In this document: piece after piece, positions 45,982-54,455 of the stretch | How the letters are laid out: every line of letters begins with the position of its first letter | Position numbering within the stretch: the first letter of the stretch is position 1 | Assembly: GCA_000014925.1 (NCBI GenBank) | Contig: CP000474.1 | Span: forward strand, 1,612,001 to 1,676,000 | Origin: Paenarthrobacter aurescens TC1 | GTDB lineage: Bacteria; Actinomycetota; Actinomycetes; Actinomycetales; Micrococcaceae | Direction: 5' to 3' | DNA length: 64,000 bases | The notes under the pieces: generated by a model | Seen by the model: the letters and a program-made list of their open reading frames with translations, nothing else | Database searches by the model: none | Told to the model about the DNA's origin: nothing | Position numbers and translations under genes: made by a program

Positions 45982-47184
45982 TCAGGCATCGTGTCCTGGC
46001 TGGGATTTCGGCACCCTCATGGTGATCATGGTTCCTTCGCCAGGGGCCGTGTCGATGACAAGTCCATGTTCGTCCCCGTATACCTGCCGGAGGCGGGCGT
46101 CCACATTCCGAAGCCCCACGTGGTCGCCGTCCGTGTGCCCGGCCAGCACTGACCGCAGATGCTCCGGGTCCATGCCCACGCCGTCGTCCTCAATGGTGAC
46201 TTCCGCGAACGCCCCGGAATCGTTGGCGCAAATGGTGATGCGTCCGGGGCCTTCCTTGGCTTCCAAGCCGTGCCGGACCGCGTTCTCCACGAGGGGTTGG
46301 AGGCTGAGGAACGGGATGACCGTGCTCAGGACCTCTGGAGCGATCCGCAGGCTCACTTGGACGCGCTCGCCGAACCTGGCCCGCTCCAGCAAAAGGTATC
46401 GGTCGATGCAGCGCAGTTCTTCAGCCACTGTGGTGAAGTCACCGTGGCGCCGGAACGAGTATCTGGTGAAGTCTGCGAACTCCACCACCAGCTCCCTTGC
46501 CCGGGCAGGATCGGTGTTGATGAACGAGGCGATCGCGTTCAGCGAGTTGTAGATGAAGTGGGGGCTGATCTGCGCACGCAGCGCCCTGACTTCAGCTTCC
46601 ATCAAAAGGGTGCGCGACGATTCCAGCTCTGCCAGATCAAGCTGGGCGGCAATCCAGTCGGCAACCTCGCTGGTGGCCCGCACCAACCCGGCCCCGGCCG
46701 CAGGTGCCAGTGCAGCCACTGAACCAACCACCCTGGACCCTGACCGGATCGGTGCGATAACAGCGCTGAAATCGTGGTGTCCGTGACCTGACGTGGAGGT
46801 GGAAGGATGTCCGGCGCGGGGGACCACTACGGTGCGCCCGGTGGTCAAAACTTCCTCTGCGAGCCGCATCAGGGATAGCCGAAGTTCCTCAGCGGCACCA
46901 TCCCAAGCGAGTACCGAGTCCGTGTCCGTGATGGCCAGGGCATCGCAGCCCAACAGGACGCGCAGCTGCTTGCTTGCCTTGGCTGCGCCGGCGGGGTGAA
47001 GACCGCCGCGAAGGTGCTGCCCGGCCTTGGACGCTGCATGCAATGTGTTGTACGTAGCGCGTTCGGCGTCCGTGCCCAGCTCGCGGAATGAACGGATCAC
47101 CTTAAGGCCAACACCCACGACGACGGCGACGGCCAGCACGATGACTGCGATCGCGGCTGCGGTGAAAAGCGGGGAATCGGGCAT
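45982..47184 (-). CDS. LytS-type sensor histidine kinase
   Basis: 400 residues. One N-terminal membrane helix (TAAAIAVIVLAVAVVVGVGLKVI) is followed by a GAF-like region (about 70-185). Then comes the His_kinase domain, whose phosphoacceptor is in ALRAQISPHFIYNSLNAIASF, and a HATPase domain with LQPLVENAVRHG, IEDDGVGM and VGLRNVDARL. With a single helix and no external sensor, it most likely reads an internal or membrane-proximal cue, unlike the multi-helix 5TM LytS sensors. Confidence 0.9.
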   Translation of the reverse strand: MPDSPLFTAAAIAVIVLAVAVVVGVGLKVIRSFRELGTDAERATYNTLHAASKAGQHLRGGLHPAGAAKASKQLRVLLGCDALAITDTDSVLAWDGAAEELRLSLMRLAEEVLTTGRTVVVPRAGHPSTSTSGHGHHDFSAVIAPIRSGSRVVGSVAALAPAAGAGLVRATSEVADWIAAQLDLAELESSRTLLMEAEVRALRAQISPHFIYNSLNAIASFINTDPARARELVVEFADFTRYSFRRHGDFTTVAEELRCIDRYLLLERARFGERVQVSLRIAPEVLSTVIPFLSLQPLVENAVRHGLEAKEGPGRITICANDSGAFAEVTIEDDGVGMDPEHLRSVLAGHTDGDHVGLRNVDARLRQVYGDEHGLVIDTAPGEGTMITMRVPKSQPGHDA

Positions 47185-47248
47185 GAAGCCAGCGTAACCG
47201 GACGCGCTGCCGCGTCGCTGACGTTGGCCCGGTTACTCCCTCGCAGCC

Positions 47249-47278
47249 ACCGTTTGGCGCAGCGTCACAACCGTTGAG
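47249..47278 (+). promoter_or_regulatory. LytTR-type direct-repeat binding site
   Basis: ACCGTTTGG (47249-47257) and ACCGTTGAG (47270-47278) both fit the published LytTR consensus [TA][AC][CA]GTTN[AG][TG] at every position. They are 12 bases apart, within the expected 12-13, so they repeat every 21 bases (two helical turns). The site lies 65 bases before the kinase start and 115 bases before the DUF485 gene. Confidence 0.75.
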
Positions 47279-47361
47279 CGACGGTAGTGAGCGAATCTCT
47301 GGAACAGGAACCGGGCGGCGTTCGATAGTGATTGCAGTCACATTAGCTAGGTGTGTGGAGC

Positions 47362-47377
47362 TGATGTGGACACATCA
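47362..47377. promoter_or_regulatory. Palindrome just before the DUF485 ribosome site
   Basis: TGATGTG-GA-CACATCA, perfect 7-base arms, ending five bases before CAGGAGG. It could be an operator or a small mRNA hairpin. It resembles a CRP half-site arrangement, but the spacing is wrong for CRP. Confidence 0.4.
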
Positions 47378-47392
47378 CAATCAGGAGGAACC

Positions 47393-47773
47393 ATGGGTAA
47401 TGAGGCCCAACCCCAGGACGCAACGGCGTCCGTGGACTTCCAGGAAGTCCAGCAGACGGAACGGTTCAAGACACTGCGCAAGCGGCACCGCAGCTTTGTC
47501 TTTCCAATGGCAGTCGTATTCCTGCTCTGGTATTTCGCGTACGTTCTCTTGGCCGACTACGCGGTCGGCTTCATGTCCACCAAAGTGTGGGGCAATATCA
47601 ACGTCGGGCTGATTCTCGGCCTGCTTCAGTTCGTCACTACGTTCGGCATCACGGCATGGTACGTGAGCTACTCCAACAAAAAGCTGGACCCGATCGCGGC
47701 TGAAATCCGCAACGAGATCGAGGGCCACGAATTCGATAAGGATGGCAATGTGATCAGCGGGGCAGCCAAATGA
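47393..47773 (+). CDS. DUF485 membrane protein
   Basis: 126 residues with two helices (FPMAVVFLLWYFAYVLLADYAVGFM and VGLILGLLQFVTTFGITAWYV), the DUF485/YjcH layout; such proteins are encoded directly before ActP-type symporters and probably assist them. CAGGAGG precedes the ATG. The next gene's start overlaps its stop by four bases. Confidence 0.9.
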   Translation: MGNEAQPQDATASVDFQEVQQTERFKTLRKRHRSFVFPMAVVFLLWYFAYVLLADYAVGFMSTKVWGNINVGLILGLLQFVTTFGITAWYVSYSNKKLDPIAAEIRNEIEGHEFDKDGNVISGAAK

Positions 47774-49389
47774 ACACCATGGTCCCCGCAGCAGTCAACG
47801 TCGAAGCCCTGAAAGACACCACGCTCCTCAACATGGGTATTTTCGCCCTCTTCGTAGCTGTCACCATGGTGATCGTCTTCAGGGCCAGCCGGAACAACAA
47901 AACCGCGGCTGACTACTACGCAGCCGGGCGCTCTTTCACGGGCTCCCAAAACGGCACGGCCATTGCGGGGGACTACCTTTCCGCGGCATCATTCCTGGGC
48001 ATCACCGGTGCCATCGCCATCAACGGATACGACGGTTTCCTGTACTCCATCGGCTTCCTGGTGGCGTGGCTGGTAGCGCTGCTGCTCGTGGCTGAGTTGC
48101 TTCGCAACACCGGCAAATTCACCATGGCTGACGTATTGTCCTTCCGGTTGCGTCAACGCCCGGTCCGGATCGCAGCGGCACTATCCACCCTCGCTGTCTG
48201 CTTCTTCTACCTCCTCGCCCAAATGGCCGGCGCTGGCAGCCTGATCTCGCTCCTGCTCGGCATCAGCGACTGGGGCGGTCAAGCCCTGGTGATTATCGTC
48301 GTCGGCGCTTTGATGATCATGTACGTGCTCATCGGCGGCATGAAAGGCACCACCTGGGTGCAGATCATCAAAGCCATCCTGCTGATCGCAGGCGCCGCAG
48401 TGATGACGGCCATGGTGCTTGCGATCTACGGCTTCAACCTGTCCAACCTGCTGGGTTCCGCAGCTGAGGCCGCCAACAACCCGAACATCCTCAACCCGGG
48501 CCTGCAGTATGGCAAGACGGAAACGTCCAAGCTCGACTTCATGTCCCTCGGCCTTGCCTTGGTCCTGGGAACCGCGGCGTTGCCGCACGTCCTGATGCGC
48601 TTCTACACCGTCCCCACCGCCAAGGAAGCACGGAAATCCGTTGTGTGGGCGATCTGGCTGATCGGCCTGTTCTACCTCTTCACCCTGGTACTGGGTTATG
48701 GCGCCGCGGCACTGGTCGGTGCAGAAACCATCAAGTCCGCACCCGGCGGCGTCAACTCCGCCGCTCCGTTGCTGGCCTTCCACCTCGGTGGCCCGCTGCT
48801 CCTGGGCTTCATTTCGGCGGTCGCCTTCGCCACCATCCTTGCGGTGGTGGCCGGGCTGACCATCACGGCGGCTGCATCCTTTGCGCACGACATCTACGCC
48901 AATGTCATTGCCAAGGGCAAAGCCGATGCGATTACCGAGGTGAAGGTGGCCCGCCGCACTGTACTGGTGATCGGTGTCCTCGCCATCCTGGGTGGCATCT
49001 TCGCCAACGGCCAGAACGTTGCCTTCCTGGTGGCACTGGCTTTCGCGGTCGCAGCATCGGCGAACCTGCCCACGATCGTCTACTCCCTGTTCTGGAGGAA
49101 GTTCACCACCCAAGGCGCGGTATGGAGCATGTATGGCGGCCTGGCTGCGGCGATCCTGCTCATCACCTTCTCGCCCGTGGTCTCGGGCGCCAAGACGTCC
49201 ATGATTCCCGGAGCCAACTTCGCGTTCTTCCCGCTGAGCAACCCGGGCATCGTGTCCATTCCTTTGGCCTTCTTCCTTGGCTGGCTCGGAACGGTCCTGG
49301 ACAAGCGGCGTGAAGATCCGGCCAAGCAGGCGGAGATGGAGGTGCGCTCGCTGACCGGCGTCGGTGCTGAAAAGGCCGTGGACCACTAG
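47770..49389 (+). CDS. actP: Cation/acetate symporter (ActP-like)
   Basis: 539 residues with 13 helices. NNKTAADYYAAGRSFTGSQNGTAIAGDYLSAASFLG is the SSS signature, and LPHVLMRFYTVPTAKEARKS and MYVLIGGMKGTTWVQIIKA are ActP hallmarks. It should import acetate, propionate or pyruvate with a cation. Translationally coupled to the DUF485 gene. It is longer and closer to classic ActP than the second symporter at 43.4 kb. Ends at a bidirectional terminator. Confidence 0.88.
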   Translation: MNTMVPAAVNVEALKDTTLLNMGIFALFVAVTMVIVFRASRNNKTAADYYAAGRSFTGSQNGTAIAGDYLSAASFLGITGAIAINGYDGFLYSIGFLVAWLVALLLVAELLRNTGKFTMADVLSFRLRQRPVRIAAALSTLAVCFFYLLAQMAGAGSLISLLLGISDWGGQALVIIVVGALMIMYVLIGGMKGTTWVQIIKAILLIAGAAVMTAMVLAIYGFNLSNLLGSAAEAANNPNILNPGLQYGKTETSKLDFMSLGLALVLGTAALPHVLMRFYTVPTAKEARKSVVWAIWLIGLFYLFTLVLGYGAAALVGAETIKSAPGGVNSAAPLLAFHLGGPLLLGFISAVAFATILAVVAGLTITAAASFAHDIYANVIAKGKADAITEVKVARRTVLVIGVLAILGGIFANGQNVAFLVALAFAVAASANLPTIVYSLFWRKFTTQGAVWSMYGGLAAAILLITFSPVVSGAKTSMIPGANFAFFPLSNPGIVSIPLAFFLGWLGTVLDKRREDPAKQAEMEVRSLTGVGAEKAVDH

Positions 49390-49427
49390 GCCGGCCAACG
49401 TAACACCGGCACCACGCCGGGACCTCA

Positions 49428-49466
49428 AAGAAGGCTCCTCCTGTGAACCGCAGGGGGAGCCTTCTT
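49428..49466. terminator. Bidirectional terminator between actP and PHP gene
   Basis: AAGAAGGCTCC / GGAGCCTTCTT with an inner CCTG / CAGG pairing. It ends in CTTCTTGCGTG on the plus strand, and its 5' flank gives CTTCTTTGAG on the minus strand. Confidence 0.8.
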
Positions 49467-49507
49467 GCGTGTGCCACCTTGCGTCAGCCTTTCTTCGTGA
49501 CGAACAT

Positions 49508-50527
49508 TCACTTTTTCAGGCTCAGCCACTCCTTCAACTGCTCCAGCGGCCAAGTGGTGACAATCCTCTCCTTAGGCACTCCCAGGGTTTCGGCACGCTC
49601 AGCCCCGTACTGCAGGAAATCAAGCTGACCGGGCGCGTGCGCGTCGCTGTCGATGCTGAAGAGGCAACCGGCGTCGAGGGCCAACTTGATGAGATCGTCA
49701 GGAGGGTCCTGCCGTTCGGGCCGGGAGTTGATTTCCACGGCAACGCCCCACTCCGCGCACTCTTTGAAGACTTTGGCGGCGTCGAACTCGGACTCCGGCC
49801 GGGTGCCCCGCGATCCCTGGACCAAGCGGCCCGTGCAGTGCCCCAGAACGTTGGTATGAGGATCACTGATGCCACCCAGCATCCTCGCGGTCATGGTTTT
49901 CTTATCGCTGCGAAGCTTGGAATGGACGCTGGCAACCACTACGTCCAACTTGTCCAGCATGTCTGCGGTCTGGTCCAGGGTGCCGTCCTCAAGGATGTCC
50001 ACCTCGATTCCTTTGAGCAATCTGAAGCCATCCTGTGAGGAATTGATTCCTTCCACCACACCCAGCTGTTTCTCCAGCCGTTCCACGCTGAGACCATTGG
50101 CGATGGTGAGGTTGGGGGAATGGTCAGTCAGGGCCAGGTACTCGCGTCCGAGGGTGCGGGCTGCGGCAACCATGGCTTCAATGGGGGAGCCGCCGTCAGA
50201 CCAGTTGCTGTGGCTGTGAAGGTCCCCGCGCAATGCGGCCCGCATGGTGTCACCTCCGGAAGCCAATGCTTCGGTGCCACGCGTCCGCAGATCAGCCAAA
50301 TAGTCGGGGACACTGTTCTCCATGGCCTGCGTAATGACTTCCGCACTCCGGCTTCCGACGCCCTTGAGGCTCGTGATCCGCCCGCTGTTGACCAGCTTCG
50401 CCAGTTCCTCCGGCTGAAGCTGTCGGACGGCGTCGGCTGCTTTACGGAAAGCCTGGACCTTGAAAGTGGGTGCTTGGCTTCGTTCCAGCCAGAAGGAAAT
50501 TTCGTCGAGCGCCTCGATGGGATCCAT
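49508..50527 (-). CDS. PHP-domain protein (PolX C-terminal type)
   Basis: 339 residues. The front has a helix-hairpin-helix-like region (AKLVNSGRITSLKGVGSRSAEVI), as in the N-terminal part of PolX. The PHP metal site follows: GDLHSHSNWSDGG, ALTDHSP, KGIEVDIL, SVHSKL, LGHCTGRL and SIDSDAHAP. The polymerase palm of PolX is missing, so this is the PHP phosphoesterase/nuclease module alone. It probably acts on DNA ends or a phosphomonoester. The start is ATG 50527; a GTG five codons upstream is possible. Confidence 0.85.
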   Translation of the reverse strand: MDPIEALDEISFWLERSQAPTFKVQAFRKAADAVRQLQPEELAKLVNSGRITSLKGVGSRSAEVITQAMENSVPDYLADLRTRGTEALASGGDTMRAALRGDLHSHSNWSDGGSPIEAMVAAARTLGREYLALTDHSPNLTIANGLSVERLEKQLGVVEGINSSQDGFRLLKGIEVDILEDGTLDQTADMLDKLDVVVASVHSKLRSDKKTMTARMLGGISDPHTNVLGHCTGRLVQGSRGTRPESEFDAAKVFKECAEWGVAVEINSRPERQDPPDDLIKLALDAGCLFSIDSDAHAPGQLDFLQYGAERAETLGVPKERIVTTWPLEQLKEWLSLKK

Positions 50528-50548
50528 GGCTCCATGATCCACGAACCA

Positions 50549-50586
50549 GGCGCACCATCAACAGTGGGCAGTGTTGATGGTGCGCC
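50549..50586 (-). terminator. Terminator of the 50.6-51.6 kb operon
   Basis: Perfect 15-base inverted repeat (50549-50563 with 50572-50586), loop GTGGGCAG, between the PHP start and the stop of the gene upstream. The minus strand reads TGGTTCG after it, so there is no strong U tract. Confidence 0.65.
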
Positions 50587-50600
50587 GGTCCAGTCGCCGC

Positions 50601-51182
50601 CTAGTGGTGGCGACCCGGGTCCAGGGCGGGATTGTAGCCCTGGCCGTGTTCGCCGTGCGGGACGGCATGCTGGCCGGCCATTGATGCTGCCAGGCCGGGT
50701 GTTGCCACTGTTGCAACAACGACGGCGGCTCCGAACGCGGCTGCCAGAAGCCGCCCGGTCCTTGGCTGGCCGTGGGCGCCGCCGTCGTTGGTCTTGTGCT
50801 GCCGCCTCAACCAGCCCGCTCCGGCAAGTGCCATGAGCGTCAGGCCGAGGGCGGCAAGGTGGCTCACCTCGAGTGAGCGCTGGGTGGAGACGCCGGCAGC
50901 CATGACTGCGATGTGCGCAGCGGCAGCGGCTGCCAGGGCTGGAACTGCGTAACGGTCGAAGACAAGTGAGTTGCGGTGAAGTCCCCACAGTGACCAAGCC
51001 AGGAAGGCCAGGCCAGCTGTGAGGGTAGCCACGCCCGCAACCACCAAGCCGGGTGTTACGGAGTTGGTTCCGGTGAGGTACCCTGCTGCAACGGAAAGCT
51101 CAACCATCCCGGCCGCCATGGCCGCGAAGTACACGAACAGCAGGGCGGCTGCCTTCAATGTGGGGTGGTTTCTGCTTTCCAT
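50601..51182 (-). CDS. Hypothetical membrane protein, 193 residues
   Basis: Four to five hydrophobic helices (LKAAALLFVYFAAMAAGMVELSVAAGYL, TPGLVVAGVATLTAGLAFLAWSLWGL, AVPALAAAAAAHIAVMAAGV and two more). A C-terminal tail rich in His and Gly (HAVPHGEHGQGYNPALDPGRHH) could bind metal. No family recognised. AGGAG precedes the ATG at 51182. It follows the DUF4383 gene by 41 bases and is likely cotranscribed with it. Confidence 0.7.
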   Translation of the reverse strand: MESRNHPTLKAAALLFVYFAAMAAGMVELSVAAGYLTGTNSVTPGLVVAGVATLTAGLAFLAWSLWGLHRNSLVFDRYAVPALAAAAAAHIAVMAAGVSTQRSLEVSHLAALGLTLMALAGAGWLRRQHKTNDGGAHGQPRTGRLLAAAFGAAVVVATVATPGLAASMAGQHAVPHGEHGQGYNPALDPGRHH

Positions 51183-51223
51183 GGCTCCTGCCGTCCTTTC
51201 GCTCTTGCTGGCGTAGTGGGTGA

Positions 51224-51631
51224 TCAGGCGCGGGCGGAAGCTACGGCGGCCTTGTCCTGGGACAGTGCCACGCCCAGCAGGACTACTGCGCTGGCAAGGT
51301 GCAGGACGTTGTCTGCGCCGTTGAGGGCGATGATGTTCAGCGACGAACCCACCAGGAAGAGTCCGAGGATACCCACCAGCAGGTAGACGCCACCAACAGC
51401 GGTGTTCACGGACTTGGACAGCGTGACGCTGTTCATGCCGGCGTAGAGAAGTGCAGCGCCGATGGCCAAGTGAATGATGTTGTGAAGCGGGTTCACGGCG
51501 AAGATGATCAAGTTGGCGCCCTCGGTGGCGAAGAAGCCGATTCCCGAGGTGACAAAGAATCCGAGCACGCCTACCAAGAGGTAAACGGCTCCGAAGATGG
51601 TGGCGATCAGGCGATTGGGCGAAGTACGCAT
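51224..51631 (-). CDS. DUF4383 membrane protein
   Basis: 135 residues with four helices: IFGAVYLLVGVLGFFV, NLIIFAVNPLHNIIHLAIGAALLYAG, GGVYLLVGILGLFLVGS and DNVLHLASAVVLLGVAL. The two halves are similar, each with a N/D-x2-H-L/I motif, which is the DUF4383 pattern. Function unknown; common in actinobacteria. Confidence 0.85.
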   Translation of the reverse strand: MRTSPNRLIATIFGAVYLLVGVLGFFVTSGIGFFATEGANLIIFAVNPLHNIIHLAIGAALLYAGMNSVTLSKSVNTAVGGVYLLVGILGLFLVGSSLNIIALNGADNVLHLASAVVLLGVALSQDKAAVASARA

Positions 51632-51772
51632 GGTCCGAACCTTCCGGTGATGGCCGGAAATCCCGGCCGTCCTGCTGAGCCCCGGCTGGGGCTCTCAAGC
51701 AGTGATTCGGACCATTGGTGCAGGTGGATGGGTGGTGGACCGGATTATTTTTCCGACGCCTGGGACCGGGGC

Positions 51773-52471
51773 CTAGGGGCGCAGGAGGATGCTGCTGATC
51801 TTGAGGTCGTTGCTGCCCTCAAAGATGTAGTGGAGTTCGATCGCCTTGCCGTCGCAGTGCAAGGTACCGGCCAGGTCAGCCTCGTTGTTTCCGTTCTCCG
51901 AGTTCACGCTCACGGAGTTATAGTTCGGCTTGCACGAGCTGTCCAGGTCCAGGCTGGCTATACCGTCCAAGAACGACTGTTTGTCCAACTGGTCCTTCAG
52001 CGGCTGGCTGAGGTAGTTGTCGTACGCCCGCTCTGTTTCGCCCTGCACCACCAGATTGGTGAATTCGTCGGCCAGGGACCTCGCTTTGGCCGTTGCGTTG
52101 CCCACGAGGTTGACCAGGATCAAAACGCCCACCACGGCCAGCACGATCACACCTGCAACAATGCTGAGCACGATCCACAGCACTTTACGGCTCTTTTTGG
52201 GTGGCTGCTGGCCGTATTGGTATCCGCCCTGCGGATACGGGTTTTCGCCCTGGGGGTTTGGGTTAGGGGCGTAGGGGCCGTGGCCTGGAGACGCGTACTG
52301 CGGGTTGCCTTGGGGAGCAGCGGGCGACGGCGGTTGTTGCCACTGCGGGGACACGCCGCTCTCTGGTGTGCCACCGCTTTGCGGGGCGTAACCGGGTGCG
52401 GGCGGAACCGGAGGCGGGTTGTACCCGGATTGAGAGTTGTTGGGCTGACTGGGTTCTTGCGGGTTGCTCAC
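51773..52471 (-). CDS. Proline-rich membrane protein with external DUF4878-like domain
   Basis: 232 residues from the GTG at 52471, preceded by AAAGGGG. The first ~95 residues are a cytoplasmic Pro/Gln/Gly/Tyr-rich region. One membrane helix follows (VLWIVLSIVAGVIVLAVVGVLILVNL), then an external domain of ~105 residues with two Cys that could form a disulfide (CKPN and HCDG). The external part resembles DUF4878-like domains (DEFTNLVVQGETERAYDNYL). Role unknown. Confidence 0.75.
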   Translation of the reverse strand: MSNPQEPSQPNNSQSGYNPPPVPPAPGYAPQSGGTPESGVSPQWQQPPSPAAPQGNPQYASPGHGPYAPNPNPQGENPYPQGGYQYGQQPPKKSRKVLWIVLSIVAGVIVLAVVGVLILVNLVGNATAKARSLADEFTNLVVQGETERAYDNYLSQPLKDQLDKQSFLDGIASLDLDSSCKPNYNSVSVNSENGNNEADLAGTLHCDGKAIELHYIFEGSNDLKISSILLRP

Positions 52472-52619
52472 GGTAGTGCCCCTTTCGGCAGCCTTCGGCA
52501 GCGCCACCACCTGGCCGGGGACCTCTGGCCGGCCCCGATGCGTCCTCTTGCATCAAATCGCATGTCAGGTTCCACGGGCAAGAGTGCGCCCGGAATAAAC
52601 TGCAGCCATCGGAGGAGTT

Positions 52620-53090
52620 TCAGGCCTCGGCGCGCCGCCCCAGCAGTGGCTGCACCCGGTACGGGATCATTTCCCGCATGGCAAGCGCCGTATCCGTCCG
52701 GTCCACACCGTCGCAGCCGAGAATCTTGCCATTGATGCGGTAGAGGTCCTCCGCATCCAAGGCAACAACGCGTAACAGCAGGTCCGCGGAACCGGTCAGG
52801 CCGAACCCCTCGAGGATCTCAGGAATGTTGGCCAGGTCTTCAGCCAGTGACGCTAGTTTTTGCTGTTGCACATGAACCGTGATGAATGCGGTGAGCGGGT
52901 AGCCCAGCGCCACCGGGTTGATGCGCCGCTCGAACGAGAGGAACGCGTGTTTCTTCTCCAGTTGGGCCATGCGGGCTTGCACGGTATTGCGTGACAAACC
53001 CAGCTTCTGCGCGAGTGCTACAACCGTCCCGCGGGGGTCCTTGGCCATGGCGGAAAGGAGCCGGGTGTCAGTGCCATCCAAGGGTTGCAT
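52620..53090 (-). CDS. Lrp/AsnC-family transcriptional regulator
   Basis: 156 residues. The N-terminal winged helix reads DTRLLSAMAKDPRGTVVALAQKLGLSRNTVQARMAQLEKK. The C-terminal AsnC/RAM domain, which binds an amino acid, is AFITVHVQQQKLASLAEDL through LLRVVALDAEDLYRI. It diverges from the branched-chain 2-oxoacid dehydrogenase operon, the arrangement of BkdR-type activators that sense Leu, Ile or Val. The ATG at 53090 has no strong ribosome site; a longer frame by six codons exists. Confidence 0.88.
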   Translation of the reverse strand: MQPLDGTDTRLLSAMAKDPRGTVVALAQKLGLSRNTVQARMAQLEKKHAFLSFERRINPVALGYPLTAFITVHVQQQKLASLAEDLANIPEILEGFGLTGSADLLLRVVALDAEDLYRINGKILGCDGVDRTDTALAMREMIPYRVQPLLGRRAEA

Positions 53091-53174
53091 AATGCGCAAG
53101 ATTAGCACGGCTGCGCCTCCCGAAACAGGGCAGAATGCTCAATTTCGACGAGGGTAGTTGTACCCGATGCCCGT

Positions 53175-53190
53175 TGTGAGTAGGGTCACA
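53175..53190. promoter_or_regulatory. Exact CRP/GlxR-type binding site
   Basis: TGTGA-GTAGGG-TCACA matches the 16-base CRP consensus on all ten fixed positions, and the palindrome extends one base each side (TTGTGA/TCACAA). It lies between the Lrp gene and the E1-alpha start. A smaller palindrome GGGTA-GTTG-TACCC is at 53152-53165. Confidence 0.75.
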
Positions 53191-53285
53191 ATTAACTCCG
53201 GCGAAGGTGCCGGAGGGCCGGTCTGCGGCAGGATCACAAGTCCAGCCAGCGCCGACGAAAACGAGCCGGAAGGTTGCGATCACCT

Positions 53286-54455
53286 GTGTTGACGGATCAG
53301 GCGGGCAAGGGAGTTCATCAAGAAGCTCCGGGCCCAGGACATAGTGCACAAAATCCCTTGAGGACTGGCGGCGATCTGCTGCAGTTGGTGTCGCCGGAAG
53401 GCGAGCGCATCAGCCATCCCGAGTTTGATATCTGGGTCAAGGACATCGGCGACGAGCAATTATGTTCCCTGTATGAGGACATGACCGTTATCCGCCGGAT
53501 TGATGCCGAAGCTACGGCACTCCAACGCCAAGGGGAGCTGGCGTTGTGGCCGCCGCTCCTTGGTCAGGAAGCGGCCCAGATCGGCTCCAGCCGCTCGTTG
53601 AGGGACGATGACTTCGTCTTCCCGAGCTACCGCGAAAGCGGGGTGGCCTATGTCCGTGGCGCCCATCTCTCTGAGATAGCCCGCGTGTGGCGTGGCAACG
53701 CCTCCTATGGTTGGGATCCCCTGCGCATCAACCTGGCGACGCCCCAGATCATCATTGGTTCCCAGAGCCTGCACGCCACTGGATACGCCATGGGTGTCCA
53801 GCTGGACGGTGCCAACACCGCGGTCCTCGCCTACTTTGGTGATGGTGCCACGAGTGAAGGCGACGTGAACGAGGCCATGGTGTTCGCCGCGAGCTATCAG
53901 GCTCCTGTGGTGTTCTTCTGCCAGAACAACCATTGGGCTATTTCCGAGCCCGTCCGCATACAGTCCCACGTTCAGCTCGCTGACAGGCCTACCGGATTCG
54001 GTATCCCGAGCATTCGGGTGGATGGCAATGATGTCCTGGCTGTCATGGCCGCGACTCGTGTGGCCTTGGACCGGGCGCGCAAGGGTGGGGGCCCCACCTT
54101 TATTGAGGCTGTTACCTACCGCATGGGTCCGCACACCACGGCCGATGACCCCACACGGTACCGTGACCCCATCGAGTTGGAGGATTGGGCGGCCAAGGAT
54201 CCCATCCTGAGGCTGCGCAAGCTGCTGGAAGCCAAAGGCCTGCTGACCGACGACGTTGAAGCCCGTGTCAAGGCGAAGGCCGATGCTGTGGCCGCAGAAC
54301 TTCGTGCCAGCTGCATTGATATGCCGGACCCGCAACCGTTGGACGTTTTCAACCACGTCTACAGCACCCCAAATTCCTGGATCGAGCGCCAGAAGGATCA
54401 CTATTCCCGCTACCTGAACAGCTTCAACCAGCCAGTCGAGGAAGGTGCACTCTGA
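53286..54455 (+). CDS. 2-oxoacid dehydrogenase E1 component, alpha subunit (branched-chain type)
   Basis: 389 residues from a GTG at 53286 (a TTG four codons earlier abuts GGAAGG and is an alternative). Thiamine-diphosphate enzyme that decarboxylates a 2-oxoacid. TPP-binding motif GDGATSEGDVNEAMVFAA...NN (G-D-G-x24-NN). HxTADDPTRY (GPHTTADDPTRYR) is the phosphorylation-loop-like segment of branched-chain E1. LWPPLLGQEAAQIGSSRSL is typical of actinobacterial BkdA/PdhA. With E1-beta and E2 it forms one operon. Confidence 0.88.
   Translation: MLTDQAGKGVHQEAPGPGHSAQNPLRTGGDLLQLVSPEGERISHPEFDIWVKDIGDEQLCSLYEDMTVIRRIDAEATALQRQGELALWPPLLGQEAAQIGSSRSLRDDDFVFPSYRESGVAYVRGAHLSEIARVWRGNASYGWDPLRINLATPQIIIGSQSLHATGYAMGVQLDGANTAVLAYFGDGATSEGDVNEAMVFAASYQAPVVFFCQNNHWAISEPVRIQSHVQLADRPTGFGIPSIRVDGNDVLAVMAATRVALDRARKGGGPTFIEAVTYRMGPHTTADDPTRYRDPIELEDWAAKDPILRLRKLLEAKGLLTDDVEARVKAKADAVAAELRASCIDMPDPQPLDVFNHVYSTPNSWIERQKDHYSRYLNSFNQPVEEGAL

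Noticed and set aside
47366..47382. CRP site TGTGG-ACACA-TCACA upstream of the DUF485 gene
   Set aside because: The spacer is five bases instead of six and the left half is imperfect; the simpler palindrome at 47362-47377 explains it.
51677..51694. Hairpin GAGCCCC-GGCT-GGGGCTC before the DUF4383 gene
   Set aside because: Short, without a U tract in either direction, and within the promoter region; too weak to call a terminator.
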